A stretch of DNA of 64,000 bases from Niallia sp. NCCP-28. Lineage in GTDB: Bacteria > Bacillota > Bacilli > Bacillales > Cytobacillaceae. A model generated the notes under the pieces. The model saw nothing but the letters and a program-made list of their open reading frames with translations, was not told the DNA's origin and searched no databases. The position numbers and the translations under genes were made by a program. Positions 1-7,027 of this stretch are shown in pieces (the stretch's first letter is position 1; each line of letters starts with the position of its first letter). The stretch covers positions 62,001-126,000 of the forward strand of contig NZ_BQYJ01000004.1 of assembly GCF_023168165.1 (NCBI RefSeq). The letters are read 5' to 3'.

Positions 1-97
1 TAAACTCTATCACGCATTAGCTGACCCCATCTCCTACATTAAAATTACAAAAAACCAGACGGATGGAGCCCCTTCACTGAGAAAAATTTCACTTTAT
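1..97 (+). repeat. Dispersed repeat, copy 1
   Basis: Contains TATCACGCATTAG near position 8 and CACTGA...TTTCACTTTATT at 75-97. The same two blocks occur at 62321-62386, and the second block recurs at 17991-18014 and, on the opposite strand, at 31891-31920. It abuts the stop codon of the SEDS gene. The function is unknown. The copies are diverged, so this is probably an old interspersed element. Confidence 0.45.
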
Positions 98-1260
98 TCT
101 CCATTTGAAAACATATATTTTTTATAGTGGTAACGTATAGAGAAAATTAATCCCATGGCCAGCATATTTCCCATCAAAGAACTTCCTCCATAACTAATAA
201 ATGGCAATGGAATTCCTGTAATCGGCAATACTCCAACTGTCATGCCGATATTTTGAAATACATGGAAAGTAATGGCGCTGATAACCCCGACACAAATGCA
301 TGTATAAAAAGAATTTTTTGTTTCTAAAGCAACTTTTGTAATATGATATATAAGAAGAAAAAATAAACTAACTAGCACACTTGCACCAATAAAACCAAAT
401 TCCTCTCCAATTACGCTAAATATAAAATCAGAATGGCTCTCTGGCAAATATACATCTCTTGTACCCATTCCTTTTCCAGCCGTTTCTCCTGAACCAATTG
501 CCAATAATGATTGCGTTAAGTGATATCCCGTAGAACTTTGATAATTGTAAGGATCCAGCCAAGAGTAAATGCGTCCAAATTGATATTCTTGCACTCCTAA
601 GTATTTTTCCAATAAATCCGGCTGCCACACTACTAGGTATAAGATTCCCGCTCCAAATGAGGCACCCCCCATAAATAAAGGCACTATTATTTTCCAAGTT
701 ATCCCTGATACAAAAATCATTCCAAGCATAATAGCAATAAAAACAAGGGAAGTTCCCAAATCTGGCTGCTGCATCACTAAAATAAGGGGGAAAAAAGTAA
801 TGCTCACGATTTTTATTAGCAGCCATAAATCTGTTTTTATCGTTTTCGCTAAGTATTTTTCTTGATGTTCCACGATAATTCTCGAAAGAGCCAAAATAAT
901 AAACACCTTAACAAACTCAGAGGGCTGAAGGGAAATACCTGGAAGCTGGAACCAGCTTTTTGCTCCATTTATTTCTCTTGCGATACTTTCAGGGGCAACA
1001 ATTAACAGCAGCAAAAGAAATATGCCAAATCCATATGCATACCATGCCATCTTTTTTAATTGATCAGAATCTAAAGAGATAACCCCTGCAATAATAGCAA
1101 CCCCTACGGCATACCAAAAAATTTGTTTGATTAAAAAGTTTTCATTGTATTGTCCAGTACTTTGCGCACTAAAAATAGCAACACAACTTGCAAGACAAAG
1201 CAGCATCAATATAAGCACAAGACTAAAATCTATTTTTGAATTATTTTGATTACGGTTCAT
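94..1260 (-). CDS. RodA/FtsW-type SEDS cell-wall polymerase
   Basis: This is an integral membrane glycosyltransferase of the SEDS family, which polymerises lipid II into glycan strands with a partner class B penicillin-binding protein. The 388 residues form about ten membrane segments. Family blocks are visible: GISLQPSEFVK near residue 110, QQPDLGTS near 165, SHSDFIFSVIGEEFG near 280 (carrying the conserved catalytic-loop aspartate), and PFISYGGSS near 355. The length fits RodA, FtsW and SpoVE. The GAKSWF and SLQPSEF spacing looks more RodA-like than FtsW-like. It is monocistronic here. Bacilli carry several paralogues, so the exact one (elongation, division or sporulation) cannot be decided from this window. 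Confidence 0.88.
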   Translation of the reverse strand: MNRNQNNSKIDFSLVLILMLLCLASCVAIFSAQSTGQYNENFLIKQIFWYAVGVAIIAGVISLDSDQLKKMAWYAYGFGIFLLLLLIVAPESIAREINGAKSWFQLPGISLQPSEFVKVFIILALSRIIVEHQEKYLAKTIKTDLWLLIKIVSITFFPLILVMQQPDLGTSLVFIAIMLGMIFVSGITWKIIVPLFMGGASFGAGILYLVVWQPDLLEKYLGVQEYQFGRIYSWLDPYNYQSSTGYHLTQSLLAIGSGETAGKGMGTRDVYLPESHSDFIFSVIGEEFGFIGASVLVSLFFLLIYHITKVALETKNSFYTCICVGVISAITFHVFQNIGMTVGVLPITGIPLPFISYGGSSLMGNMLAMGLIFSIRYHYKKYMFSNGE

Positions 1261-1631
1261 TTATACATTACTCCTTGAAAAAATTACAGGATTAAAGTGA
1301 AATCTTATTATACTTACTGCCATTTAATCCAAAGTAATCACACAAGGCAGCAAATTTTTTGTCCATTGATACATTAAGCATTTATTCAATTCTTCATTAT
1401 ATTTGTATTTTTACTAAATAACAACTTTCGACATTTATTTAACTTAAATTTAATATACAAGTGATGTAATTGTAAAATAAAATTAAAGCTTTCCAAACAT
1501 TTAAGCTCTTTTTTATCATTCCCGACAGAAAGACTCCTACTTCAAGAAATAAGAAGAGAGTAACCCAATGAATAAACGGAGATATGAAGTTCTAGCAGGA
1601 AAAACATCTGCTAGGTAAAATTTTCTATATT
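1261..1631. other. Gene-free stretch upstream of the SEDS gene
   Basis: No convincing reading frame was seen. It should contain the promoter of the SEDS gene and is very AT-rich. A 7-bp hairpin (CTAGCAG at 1592-1598, CTGCTAG at 1608-1614) sits just before the IS200/IS605-like relic and may belong to it. Confidence 0.5.
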
Positions 1632-1835
1632 CTAAGCAACCATGCATACCGAAGTGGCGAAAACCAAGCTAAAGTGTAGAAAACGCGGTGAGTCAGCGTA
1701 CAGGATTTTGTAAGTTTTCACCGTAGGACTACGGGTAATAAAGTCTACTTCATAACTAGTGGATACACTGGTGTTCGTAAAAATCCCCACTTCAAGCGTT
1801 AGGTAAGTGGTAGGTAGTTCAAGCATAGGTTTATT
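1632..1835 (+). mobile_element. Relic of an IS200/IS605-type right end (tnpB 3' end / omegaRNA-like)
   Basis: The plus strand contains a block reading TTCACCGTAGGACTACGGG, then about 60 nt later CCCCACTTCAAGCGTTAGG and TAAGTGGTAGGTAGTTCAA. This arrangement resembles, from memory, the 3' end of Bacillus tnpB genes followed by the terminal hairpin (CCACTT/AAGTGG) and the GTAGTTCA-like right end of IS200/IS605 elements, a region that also encodes the guide RNA. No intact tnpA or tnpB frame remains. The 74-codon open frame on the opposite strand is judged spurious. The family call is pattern memory, not a search result. Confidence 0.45.
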
Positions 1836-1856
1836 ATTAATCAATTGTACACCCAT

Positions 1857-2261
1857 TATCAGAAAAGCATCCTTATTAAAAACTATTATGCCTTATCTAT
1901 TTCCAAATAACAGTTTCTTTAGCATATCACAAAAAAAAGGTAGACTGTCTACATATGTTAGACCGTCTACCTGATATATGCAACTATTTTATGAGGCATT
2001 AACGGGCTTTTGCCCCCTAGCTCAAGATGACAAGTAAAAACGGGAAATCTAGGCTGGCAGAAACTTTCTGAGTAAAAACCTGCTAGAAAGTCCTGAGGCA
2101 ACGTCAGCAGGGATGGAACCTCCACTGATTATTAGTCGCCATTTATATTTGTACCTTTTTAATAAATTTTGCTTCATTTATTCTGCCATTGCTGAAAAAT
2201 GCATGATTCAAACAATAAGCTGATTATAAATTGACTTCTATTAAGAAAATCCTCTTCTTTT
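1857..2261. other. Gene-free stretch downstream of chemoreceptor
   Basis: No gene was seen. It holds the terminator listed at 1931-1971 and an ill-defined GC-richer block at 2008-2130. That block ends in CCTCCACTGATT, weakly like the CACTGATTGAAG block of the dispersed repeat, and may be a decayed copy. Confidence 0.4.
1931..1971 (-). terminator. Rho-independent terminator of the 2262-3548 chemoreceptor gene
   Basis: A 13-bp stem with one mismatch (GGTAGACNGTCTA arms, 1939-1971) is followed on the minus strand by eight T residues. It lies about 290 nt past the chemoreceptor stop codon. Confidence 0.75.
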
Positions 2262-3548
2262 TTATCTGTCAATAGTAAAACCTTTTGTTAAAGCAACTAA
2301 ATCATCTGCTATTTGAGCAAGCTGTTTGGTTGAGCTTGTTATTTCCTCCATTGCTGCTAATTGTTCTTGAGAAGATGCAGAAACATTGATAGAATTTTGG
2401 CTGTTTTCTTTCGCAATGCTTGTTACTTGGTCTACAGACCCTGCAACCTCCATAATATTAATCGATATTTTATTTGTGGCCTGAAGCACACTATCCATTT
2501 GATGGCTCATATCGGACATAGAATCAGAAATAAGATTAAATTTCTCTTTTGTATTATTAGTAATATTAATCCCATCTTTTACTTCCTCTGTCACTCGTTT
2601 CATAGTTTTAACAGAGGTAAGTGTATCTTTTTGAATCTCATTTACTAGTACAGCAATTTGTTTTGCTGATTGGTTGGATTGCTCTGCCAACTTTCTTACT
2701 TCTTCTGCTACAACAGCAAAGCCTTTTCCAGCTTCTCCAGCACGTGCTGCTTCAATGGCAGCATTTAATGCAAGTAAATTTGTCTGATCGGCAATTTCCG
2801 TAATTACTTTTAAAAATTGCCCAATCTCTTGTGAACGCTCCTGCAATAAAGCAATAGAGCTATTCGATTCTTTAACAGAATTTTGAATAAGGCTCATTTG
2901 TTTTACGGTGCTTTCTACCACTTCTTGTCCTTCTTTTGCTTTTACAATGGCAGCATTGGACGATTTAGCCATTTCTTCTGTACTTTTTGCAATTTCTTTA
3001 ATTTCACTATTCACCACTGCAACAGACTCTACAATAATTTCCATGCCATTTGTTTGCTCTTCAGATCCTGCTGCAACACTTTGAATAGCAGAGGAAATTT
3101 GTTCTGAAACATGGCTTGTGCTAACCGTATTTTCTGATAATACTTCCGCAGAAGAAGTAATATATTCAGATGTTTCGTTTACTTTTACAACAAGATTTTT
3201 AATGGAGTTTTTCATTAGAATAAATTCTTCCGTCAACATGCCAATTTCGTCATTTGATTGTTTCTTCATTTCAATGTTCAAATTGCCTTCTCTTATTTCT
3301 TTTGTGGAATACAGCAATTTTTTTATCGGACGAAGAATAATTCGATGAATAAAAAAGGATGCAATCAATGTTGTAATAATTAAATTAATAATAGTATTAA
3401 TAAACATGCTGAGTTCAGGGCGAAACACCTGTGCGTTCCTCATTATTTCGTTCAAATAAATGGAGATAGGGGTGCTAATCATAGTAGCAAGAATAATAAC
3501 AAGTATTAGTTTTATATTCAAGCTTGCAAACAGAGTCTTTTTACTCAT
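2262..3548 (-). CDS. Methyl-accepting chemotaxis protein with a short sensor
   Basis: This membrane chemoreceptor signals to CheA/CheW. It has 428 residues. Two membrane helices lie near residues 12-30 and 46-70 with only about 15 residues between them, so there is essentially no extracellular ligand domain. A HAMP domain follows (about 70-125), then a long cytoplasmic signalling coiled coil whose conserved hairpin tip reads [19 protein letters not shown] and then [18 protein letters not shown]. The lack of a periplasmic-type sensor suggests sensing through the membrane or HAMP region, or of a cytoplasmic cue. No che or fli genes are nearby, so it is an orphan receptor transcribed alone. Confidence 0.92.
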   Translation of the reverse strand: MSKKTLFASLNIKLILVIILATMISTPISIYLNEIMRNAQVFRPELSMFINTIINLIITTLIASFFIHRIILRPIKKLLYSTKEIREGNLNIEMKKQSNDEIGMLTEEFILMKNSIKNLVVKVNETSEYITSSAEVLSENTVSTSHVSEQISSAIQSVAAGSEEQTNGMEIIVESVAVVNSEIKEIAKSTEEMAKSSNAAIVKAKEGQEVVESTVKQMSLIQNSVKESNSSIALLQERSQEIGQFLKVITEIADQTNLLALNAAIEAARAGEAGKGFAVVAEEVRKLAEQSNQSAKQIAVLVNEIQKDTLTSVKTMKRVTEEVKDGINITNNTKEKFNLISDSMSDMSHQMDSVLQATNKISINIMEVAGSVDQVTSIAKENSQNSINVSASSQEQLAAMEEITSSTKQLAQIADDLVALTKGFTIDR

Positions 3549-3740
3549 AAATCATACCGTCCTCACCTTTTTATAGGATATTATAACTAATTTTTTTCTT
3601 AATGAGAAATTTTTTCTCTTTTTTATATTACATGTATCGGCTTTATTTTTCCTTTATAAAGTTGATTATTAAATTAATAGCTTTTTTATTTTTGGGATTA
3701 CTTATAAAATGTAAAAATTCAGTTTATTATCAATAAAAAA

Positions 3741-3865
3741 AGAGGCATAGTTCCTAAGAACTATGCCTTAAAATGAGAGGAGGTTATGGGGTTACGGTAT
3801 AAAGAGTAGCTTGCAATTACTTTCTGGAAGGTAATACAAGCTATCCTTTATACTTATTAGATATG
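3741..3865 (-). ncRNA. Candidate small regulatory RNA with C-rich single-stranded linker
   Basis: Read on the minus strand, the sequence gives a long imperfect hairpin (plus coordinates 3798-3852; outer arms pair TATAAAG with CTTTATA and TAGCTTG with CAAGCTA, inner arms pair ATTAC with GTAAT). A pyrimidine-rich linker containing CCATAACCTCCTCTC (complementary to a Shine-Dalgarno sequence) follows. The end is a perfect 11-bp terminator hairpin (3743-3753 with 3758-3768) with an immediate run of seven T. No minus-strand protein gene ends nearby to need that terminator. No clear promoter could be assigned. Structure plus anti-Shine-Dalgarno linker plus own terminator is the usual build of a Bacillus trans-acting small RNA. 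Confidence 0.45.
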
Positions 3866-4037
3866 TAATTTTTCAGAAAAAGTGTGGGCTTATCCTTTTT
3901 TTTTAAAAAAAGGGGCATTTCACTGCAAAAAGTCATGTATCTTTTTTGTTCTATCTTCTATTCTTGTTTATCTTGTCATATGTTTATTAAAGATTAAATG
4001 AGTATACTATAAAGGAAAATGGAAAGAAGGTAACAAA

Positions 4038-4226
4038 GTGAAAAACCTTTTTATTTTATCTGCTGTTCAATACTGTATGATTTGGACCTTTTTCAGCACT
4101 TTTATTTGCTATATCCTTACAGGTTTTACAGTATACACCCTAGCTGCGCTACTTGCCGGAATCACACTTTCCTTTTTAAACCTATTAGAAGACGAAGTGA
4201 TTCATAGGAAAATTAGAGGAGATTAA
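4038..4226 (+). CDS. Small two-helix membrane protein, unknown function
   Basis: The gene encodes 62 residues with a GTG start preceded by GAAGG at 8-nt spacing. Two hydrophobic stretches (about residues 5-28 and 31-50) predict a hairpin membrane protein with a charged C-terminal tail (LEDEVIHRKIRGD). A -10-like TATACT/TATAAA lies just upstream and a terminator follows. I do not recognise the family. Its own ribosome-binding site, terminator and membrane-type composition support a real gene rather than chance. Confidence 0.6.
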   Translation: MKNLFILSAVQYCMIWTFFSTFICYILTGFTVYTLAALLAGITLSFLNLLEDEVIHRKIRGD

Positions 4227-4305
4227 AAAATTTACATTTATTATGTATAAAAAATAAAAAAAGAGACTACACTGTAACTACAAAGTGTAATTCCCCCTTT
4301 TGTTG

Positions 4306-4353
4306 AAGAGGAGTTAACATTCCGATTGAGGTATGCTGACTTCCTCTTTTTTT
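4306..4353 (+). terminator. Terminator after the small membrane protein gene
   Basis: AAGAGGA pairs with TTCCTCTT across an imperfect stem, followed by seven T on the plus strand. Confidence 0.6.
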
Positions 4354-4368
4354 ATTTTCTATAAAACA

Positions 4369-4397
4369 AAAGGCCTGATTAAATGGCAGGCTCCTTT
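4369..4397 (-). terminator. Weak terminator after the cystine transporter operon
   Basis: GCCTG (4373-4377) pairs with CAGGC (4387-4391), followed on the minus strand by TTTTGTTTT. It lies directly after the tcyC stop codon. Confidence 0.5.
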
Positions 4398-5135
4398 TTA
4401 TTCTTGGATTAATTGTAAAAATCGTTTGGTTCTTTGTTCTTTTGGAGCTGTAAAAATAGCAGCGGGATTTCCTTTTTCTATAATATAGCCACCATCCATA
4501 AAAATGACCTCATCTGCTACTTCTTTAGCAAACTTCATTTCATGTGTCACAATAATCATCGTCATGCCTTCTTTAGCAAGTTCTTTCATTACCTTTAATA
4601 CTTCCCCAACTAATTCTGGATCAAGAGCAGAAGTTGGCTCATCAAATAACATAACTGCTGGTTCCATCGCTAATGCTCGTGCAATGCCTACACGTTGCTG
4701 TTGTCCTCCGGAAAGCTGATGTGGATAAAAACCCACTTTATCTCCTAAACCAACTTTTGACAACAATTGTTCGGCCCTTTTTTCAGCAATAGCTTTGGCT
4801 TCTTTTTTTACGACTACTGGTCCCTCCATTACATTTTCAAGAACTGTTTTATGTGGAAATAAATTATAGCCTTGAAAAACCATGCCAGTTAATTTTCGAA
4901 AAGCATTTATTTCCTTCTGTCCAACTTTTTTAGAAAAATCCAGCGTTTGATCTTGGATTGCTATTTTTCCTGAAGTCGGAATCTCGAGTAGATTTAAACA
5001 GCGCAGCATTGTTGTTTTTCCTGATCCTGATGGGCCAACAACTACAATTACCTTTCCTTTTTCCACTTCCAAACTTATGTCTTTTAATACTTCTAATTGT
5101 CCAAAATGTTTGGACAAGCCATTTATGGATATCAT
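4398..5135 (-). CDS. tcyC: Cystine ABC importer, ATP-binding subunit
   Basis: This is the cytoplasmic ATPase of a polar amino acid ABC importer. The 245 residues match the family length. Walker A is GPSGSGKTT near residue 34, the Q loop [11 protein letters not shown] near 87, the signature LSGGQQQR near 141, Walker [13 protein letters not shown] near 161, and the switch histidine THE near 198. It is the last gene of a three-gene operon after the permease and the lipoprotein. The cystine assignment is carried by the binding protein, which closely resembles B. subtilis TcyA. The ATPase alone could not be told from GlnQ-type paralogues. Confidence 0.85.
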   Translation of the reverse strand: MISINGLSKHFGQLEVLKDISLEVEKGKVIVVVGPSGSGKTTMLRCLNLLEIPTSGKIAIQDQTLDFSKKVGQKEINAFRKLTGMVFQGYNLFPHKTVLENVMEGPVVVKKEAKAIAEKRAEQLLSKVGLGDKVGFYPHQLSGGQQQRVGIARALAMEPAVMLFDEPTSALDPELVGEVLKVMKELAKEGMTMIIVTHEMKFAKEVADEVIFMDGGYIIEKGNPAAIFTAPKEQRTKRFLQLIQE

Positions 5136-5167
5136 GTTATGCTCCTTTCAAAAAGGATTGCTGCCCT

Positions 5168-5869
5168 TTATTTCTCCAAATGTTTACTTAGCCTTTCTTC
5201 GATATGCTGCTGAATGATCGTAAGCGGAAAACAAATGATCCAATAAAGCAAGGCTACTTCCGAATACAACAGCAAAAACTCATAATTTGTGCTGGCTATT
5301 TGCTGTGCCACACGAAACATTTCTACTACTAAAATCATGGAAGCAAGGGATGTATCTTTAATTAAACTAATAAATGTATTAGATAAAGGCGGCAAGGAAA
5401 CTCTGGCCGCTTGCGGTAAAATGATTCTTTTTAAGTTTTGGCTGTAGCTCATGCCAATAGAATAGCCAGCTTCCCACTGCCCTTTAGGAATACTAAGGAT
5501 AGCAGCGCGGACAATTTCTGACCCGTAAGCTCCTACACTCAAAGAAAACCCAATAACAGCTGCAGGAAATGGATCAATAATGATATTTAAATTAGGCAAA
5601 CCGTAGAATATAATAAACAGCTGCACTAATAATGGCGTTCCTCTAAAGATGGAAACATAAATTCTCGCTATATATTGAAGCACTTTAATATCAGACATTC
5701 TTGCAAGTGCAGTAAAAATCGCTATTATAAGACCAATAATAAAGGAAATGATGGATAATGGTATCGTATTAAAAAACGCTCCCTTCAGCAAAGGCAGAAG
5801 GGAACTCTGAGCAATCTCCGTATATCTTTCAAGCAGATCCGGGTCTGTAAATATATTACTTAAGAACAT
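5168..5869 (-). CDS. tcyB: Cystine ABC importer, permease subunit
   Basis: This membrane subunit belongs to the His/Glu/Gln/cystine class of ABC importers. A longer open frame begins at 5917, but the ATG at 5869 (MFLSNIFTDPD) is preferred. It gives the usual family length (233 residues) and lies inside the end of tcyA, overlapping its stop by 14 nt, which is typical translational coupling. About five membrane helices are visible. The coupling loop motif GAYGSEIVRAAILSIPKGQWEA sits mid-protein and is contacted by the ATPase. The first residues contain a short hydrophilic segment followed by GAFFNTIPLSII, the first helix. Confidence 0.85.
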   Translation of the reverse strand: MFLSNIFTDPDLLERYTEIAQSSLLPLLKGAFFNTIPLSIISFIIGLIIAIFTALARMSDIKVLQYIARIYVSIFRGTPLLVQLFIIFYGLPNLNIIIDPFPAAVIGFSLSVGAYGSEIVRAAILSIPKGQWEAGYSIGMSYSQNLKRIILPQAARVSLPPLSNTFISLIKDTSLASMILVVEMFRVAQQIASTNYEFLLLYSEVALLYWIICFPLTIIQQHIEERLSKHLEK

Positions 5870-6665
5870 TTTCACCAAACCATTTTTCAGAAATTTTTGT
5901 GTAAGTACCATCATCAATCATTTCTTTTAACGCCTTGTTCACTGCATCAACTAGTGTATCATTATCTTTTCGGAACATTAATCCACTTTGTGAAACATCA
6001 TCAGCCGAATCCACAATCTCAATCTTAGCATTTGGCTTTTGCTTTTTATAATCTAAGAAGGATAATTTATCATTAATCGTTACATCTACTCGCTTAGAAT
6101 TTAATAATTCTGCCGATTGGTTAAACCCATCAACACCAACTAATTCTGCTCCATATGATTTCGCCATTTCTCCATAGTTGCTTGTTAAAGATTGTGCTGC
6201 CTTTAAGCCTTTTATATCTTCAAAGCTTTTTACATCCGAATCGCTTCTTGCAATTAGAACAGCCGAAGAAGATATATAAGGATCAGAAAAAGAATATTTT
6301 TCTTTTCTTTCATCATTTATTCCTACTTGGTTTGCAATCATATCAAAACGTTTTGCATCTAATCCTGCAAACATTGCATCCCATTGAGTCTCTTTAAACT
6401 CTGCCTTAACGCCAAGGCGTTTTGCCACTTCTTCTGATATTTCCACATCAAAACCAGTTAATTTGCCATTATCATCATGATAAGAGAATGGAGGATATGT
6501 TCCTTCCGTTCCCACAACTAATTTGCCATTTTCTTTTACTTTTGCCAATAAATCATTTTTTGTATCTGCACCATTGGACTTATCCGATTCTTCTTTTGTG
6601 CCGCATGCAGCCAGTACAAAGGATAAGCTCAATAATAATAGAATCATTATACTTAATTTCCTCAT
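5856..6665 (-). CDS. tcyA: Cystine-binding lipoprotein of ABC importer
   Basis: This extracytoplasmic solute-binding lipoprotein has 269 residues from the ATG at 6665, which follows GGAGGAATTACAAT. The frame is open further upstream without a ribosome-binding site. A signal peptide with lipobox LAAC makes Cys21 the lipidated residue. The mature part is a type 3 solute-binding fold. VVGTEGTYPPFSYHD, GFDVEI, NQVG and AQSLTSNYGEMAKSYGAE, and the C-terminal KWFGENV, match my memory of B. subtilis TcyA closely. It leads the tcyABC operon and has its own promoter upstream. Transport of cystine is inferred from that resemblance. Confidence 0.86.
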   Translation of the reverse strand: MRKLSIMILLLLSLSFVLAACGTKEESDKSNGADTKNDLLAKVKENGKLVVGTEGTYPPFSYHDDNGKLTGFDVEISEEVAKRLGVKAEFKETQWDAMFAGLDAKRFDMIANQVGINDERKEKYSFSDPYISSSAVLIARSDSDVKSFEDIKGLKAAQSLTSNYGEMAKSYGAELVGVDGFNQSAELLNSKRVDVTINDKLSFLDYKKQKPNAKIEIVDSADDVSQSGLMFRKDNDTLVDAVNKALKEMIDDGTYTKISEKWFGENVLK

Positions 6666-6709
6666 ATTGTAATTCCTCCAAATTCCGATATGTCTTGTCA
6701 GCAATTGCT

Positions 6710-6739
6710 ATCATATTATAATAAATAGGCTTTTGTCAA
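6710..6739 (-). promoter_or_regulatory. Sigma-A promoter of tcyABC
   Basis: On the minus strand TTGACA (plus 6734-6739) and TATGAT (plus 6710-6715) are separated by 18 nt. The tcyA start codon follows about 45 nt downstream. Confidence 0.65.
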
Positions 6740-6742
6740 AGC

Positions 6743-6783
6743 TTAATACTCGCTTTTATTTTCACCAAAAAAGCAGGTATTAA
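6743..6783 (-). promoter_or_regulatory. Inverted repeat just upstream of the tcyABC promoter
   Basis: TTAATAC-NN-GCTTTT (6743-6757) pairs with AAAAGC-NN-GTATTAA (6769-6783). It ends 4 nt upstream of the -35 element, so it could be a regulator site rather than a transcribed hairpin. The factor is not identifiable by eye. Confidence 0.4.
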
Positions 6784-6912
6784 ACTTAAAAATTCTTTTT
6801 TGTTTTTTGGAATAATCAGTTATTTAATCATTTCAATCAAGTAAAATAAAAAGTGTTAAAAAAATTGGCAAGGGAAAATTTAGACTGAATGACAAAGCAT
6901 GGCCATCGAGAA

Positions 6913-6975
6913 ACTCCCCTTTTCGAGGAGCGGAGTTACCGTTTTGGGGTAAGGAGCACCGCAGAAAAGGGGAGT
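6913..6975. repeat. Long nested inverted repeat (cruciform-like element)
   Basis: The perfect 12-bp arms ACTCCCCTTTTC (6913-6924) and GAAAAGGGGAGT (6964-6975) enclose further pairing (GCGG with CCGC, TTACC with GGTAA). The block is GC-richer than its surroundings and lies between tcyA and the ABC exporter operon. No T-tract follows either side immediately, so a simple terminator is unlikely. It resembles a small non-autonomous repeat or structured RNA, and I do not recognise the family. Confidence 0.5.
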
Positions 6976-7004
6976 GATAAAAAGAGAACGTTTTTCAGCA
7001 GCCT

Positions 7005-7027
7005 GAAGAGTGGATTATCCACTCTTC
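7005..7027 (-). terminator. Hairpin at the end of the ABC exporter operon
   Basis: GAAGAGTGGA (7005-7014) pairs with TCCACTCTTC (7018-7027). The hairpin overlaps the last bases of the gene, and T-rich sequence follows only after about 25 nt, so terminator strength is doubtful. Confidence 0.4.

Noticed and set aside
428-826. 132-codon frame inside the SEDS gene
   Set aside because: It is out of frame on the same strand as a clear membrane protein gene and is shadow coding.
1632-1856. 74-codon minus-strand open frame
   Set aside because: It runs antisense through the IS200/IS605-like end, has no ribosome-binding site and its composition resembles no protein family.
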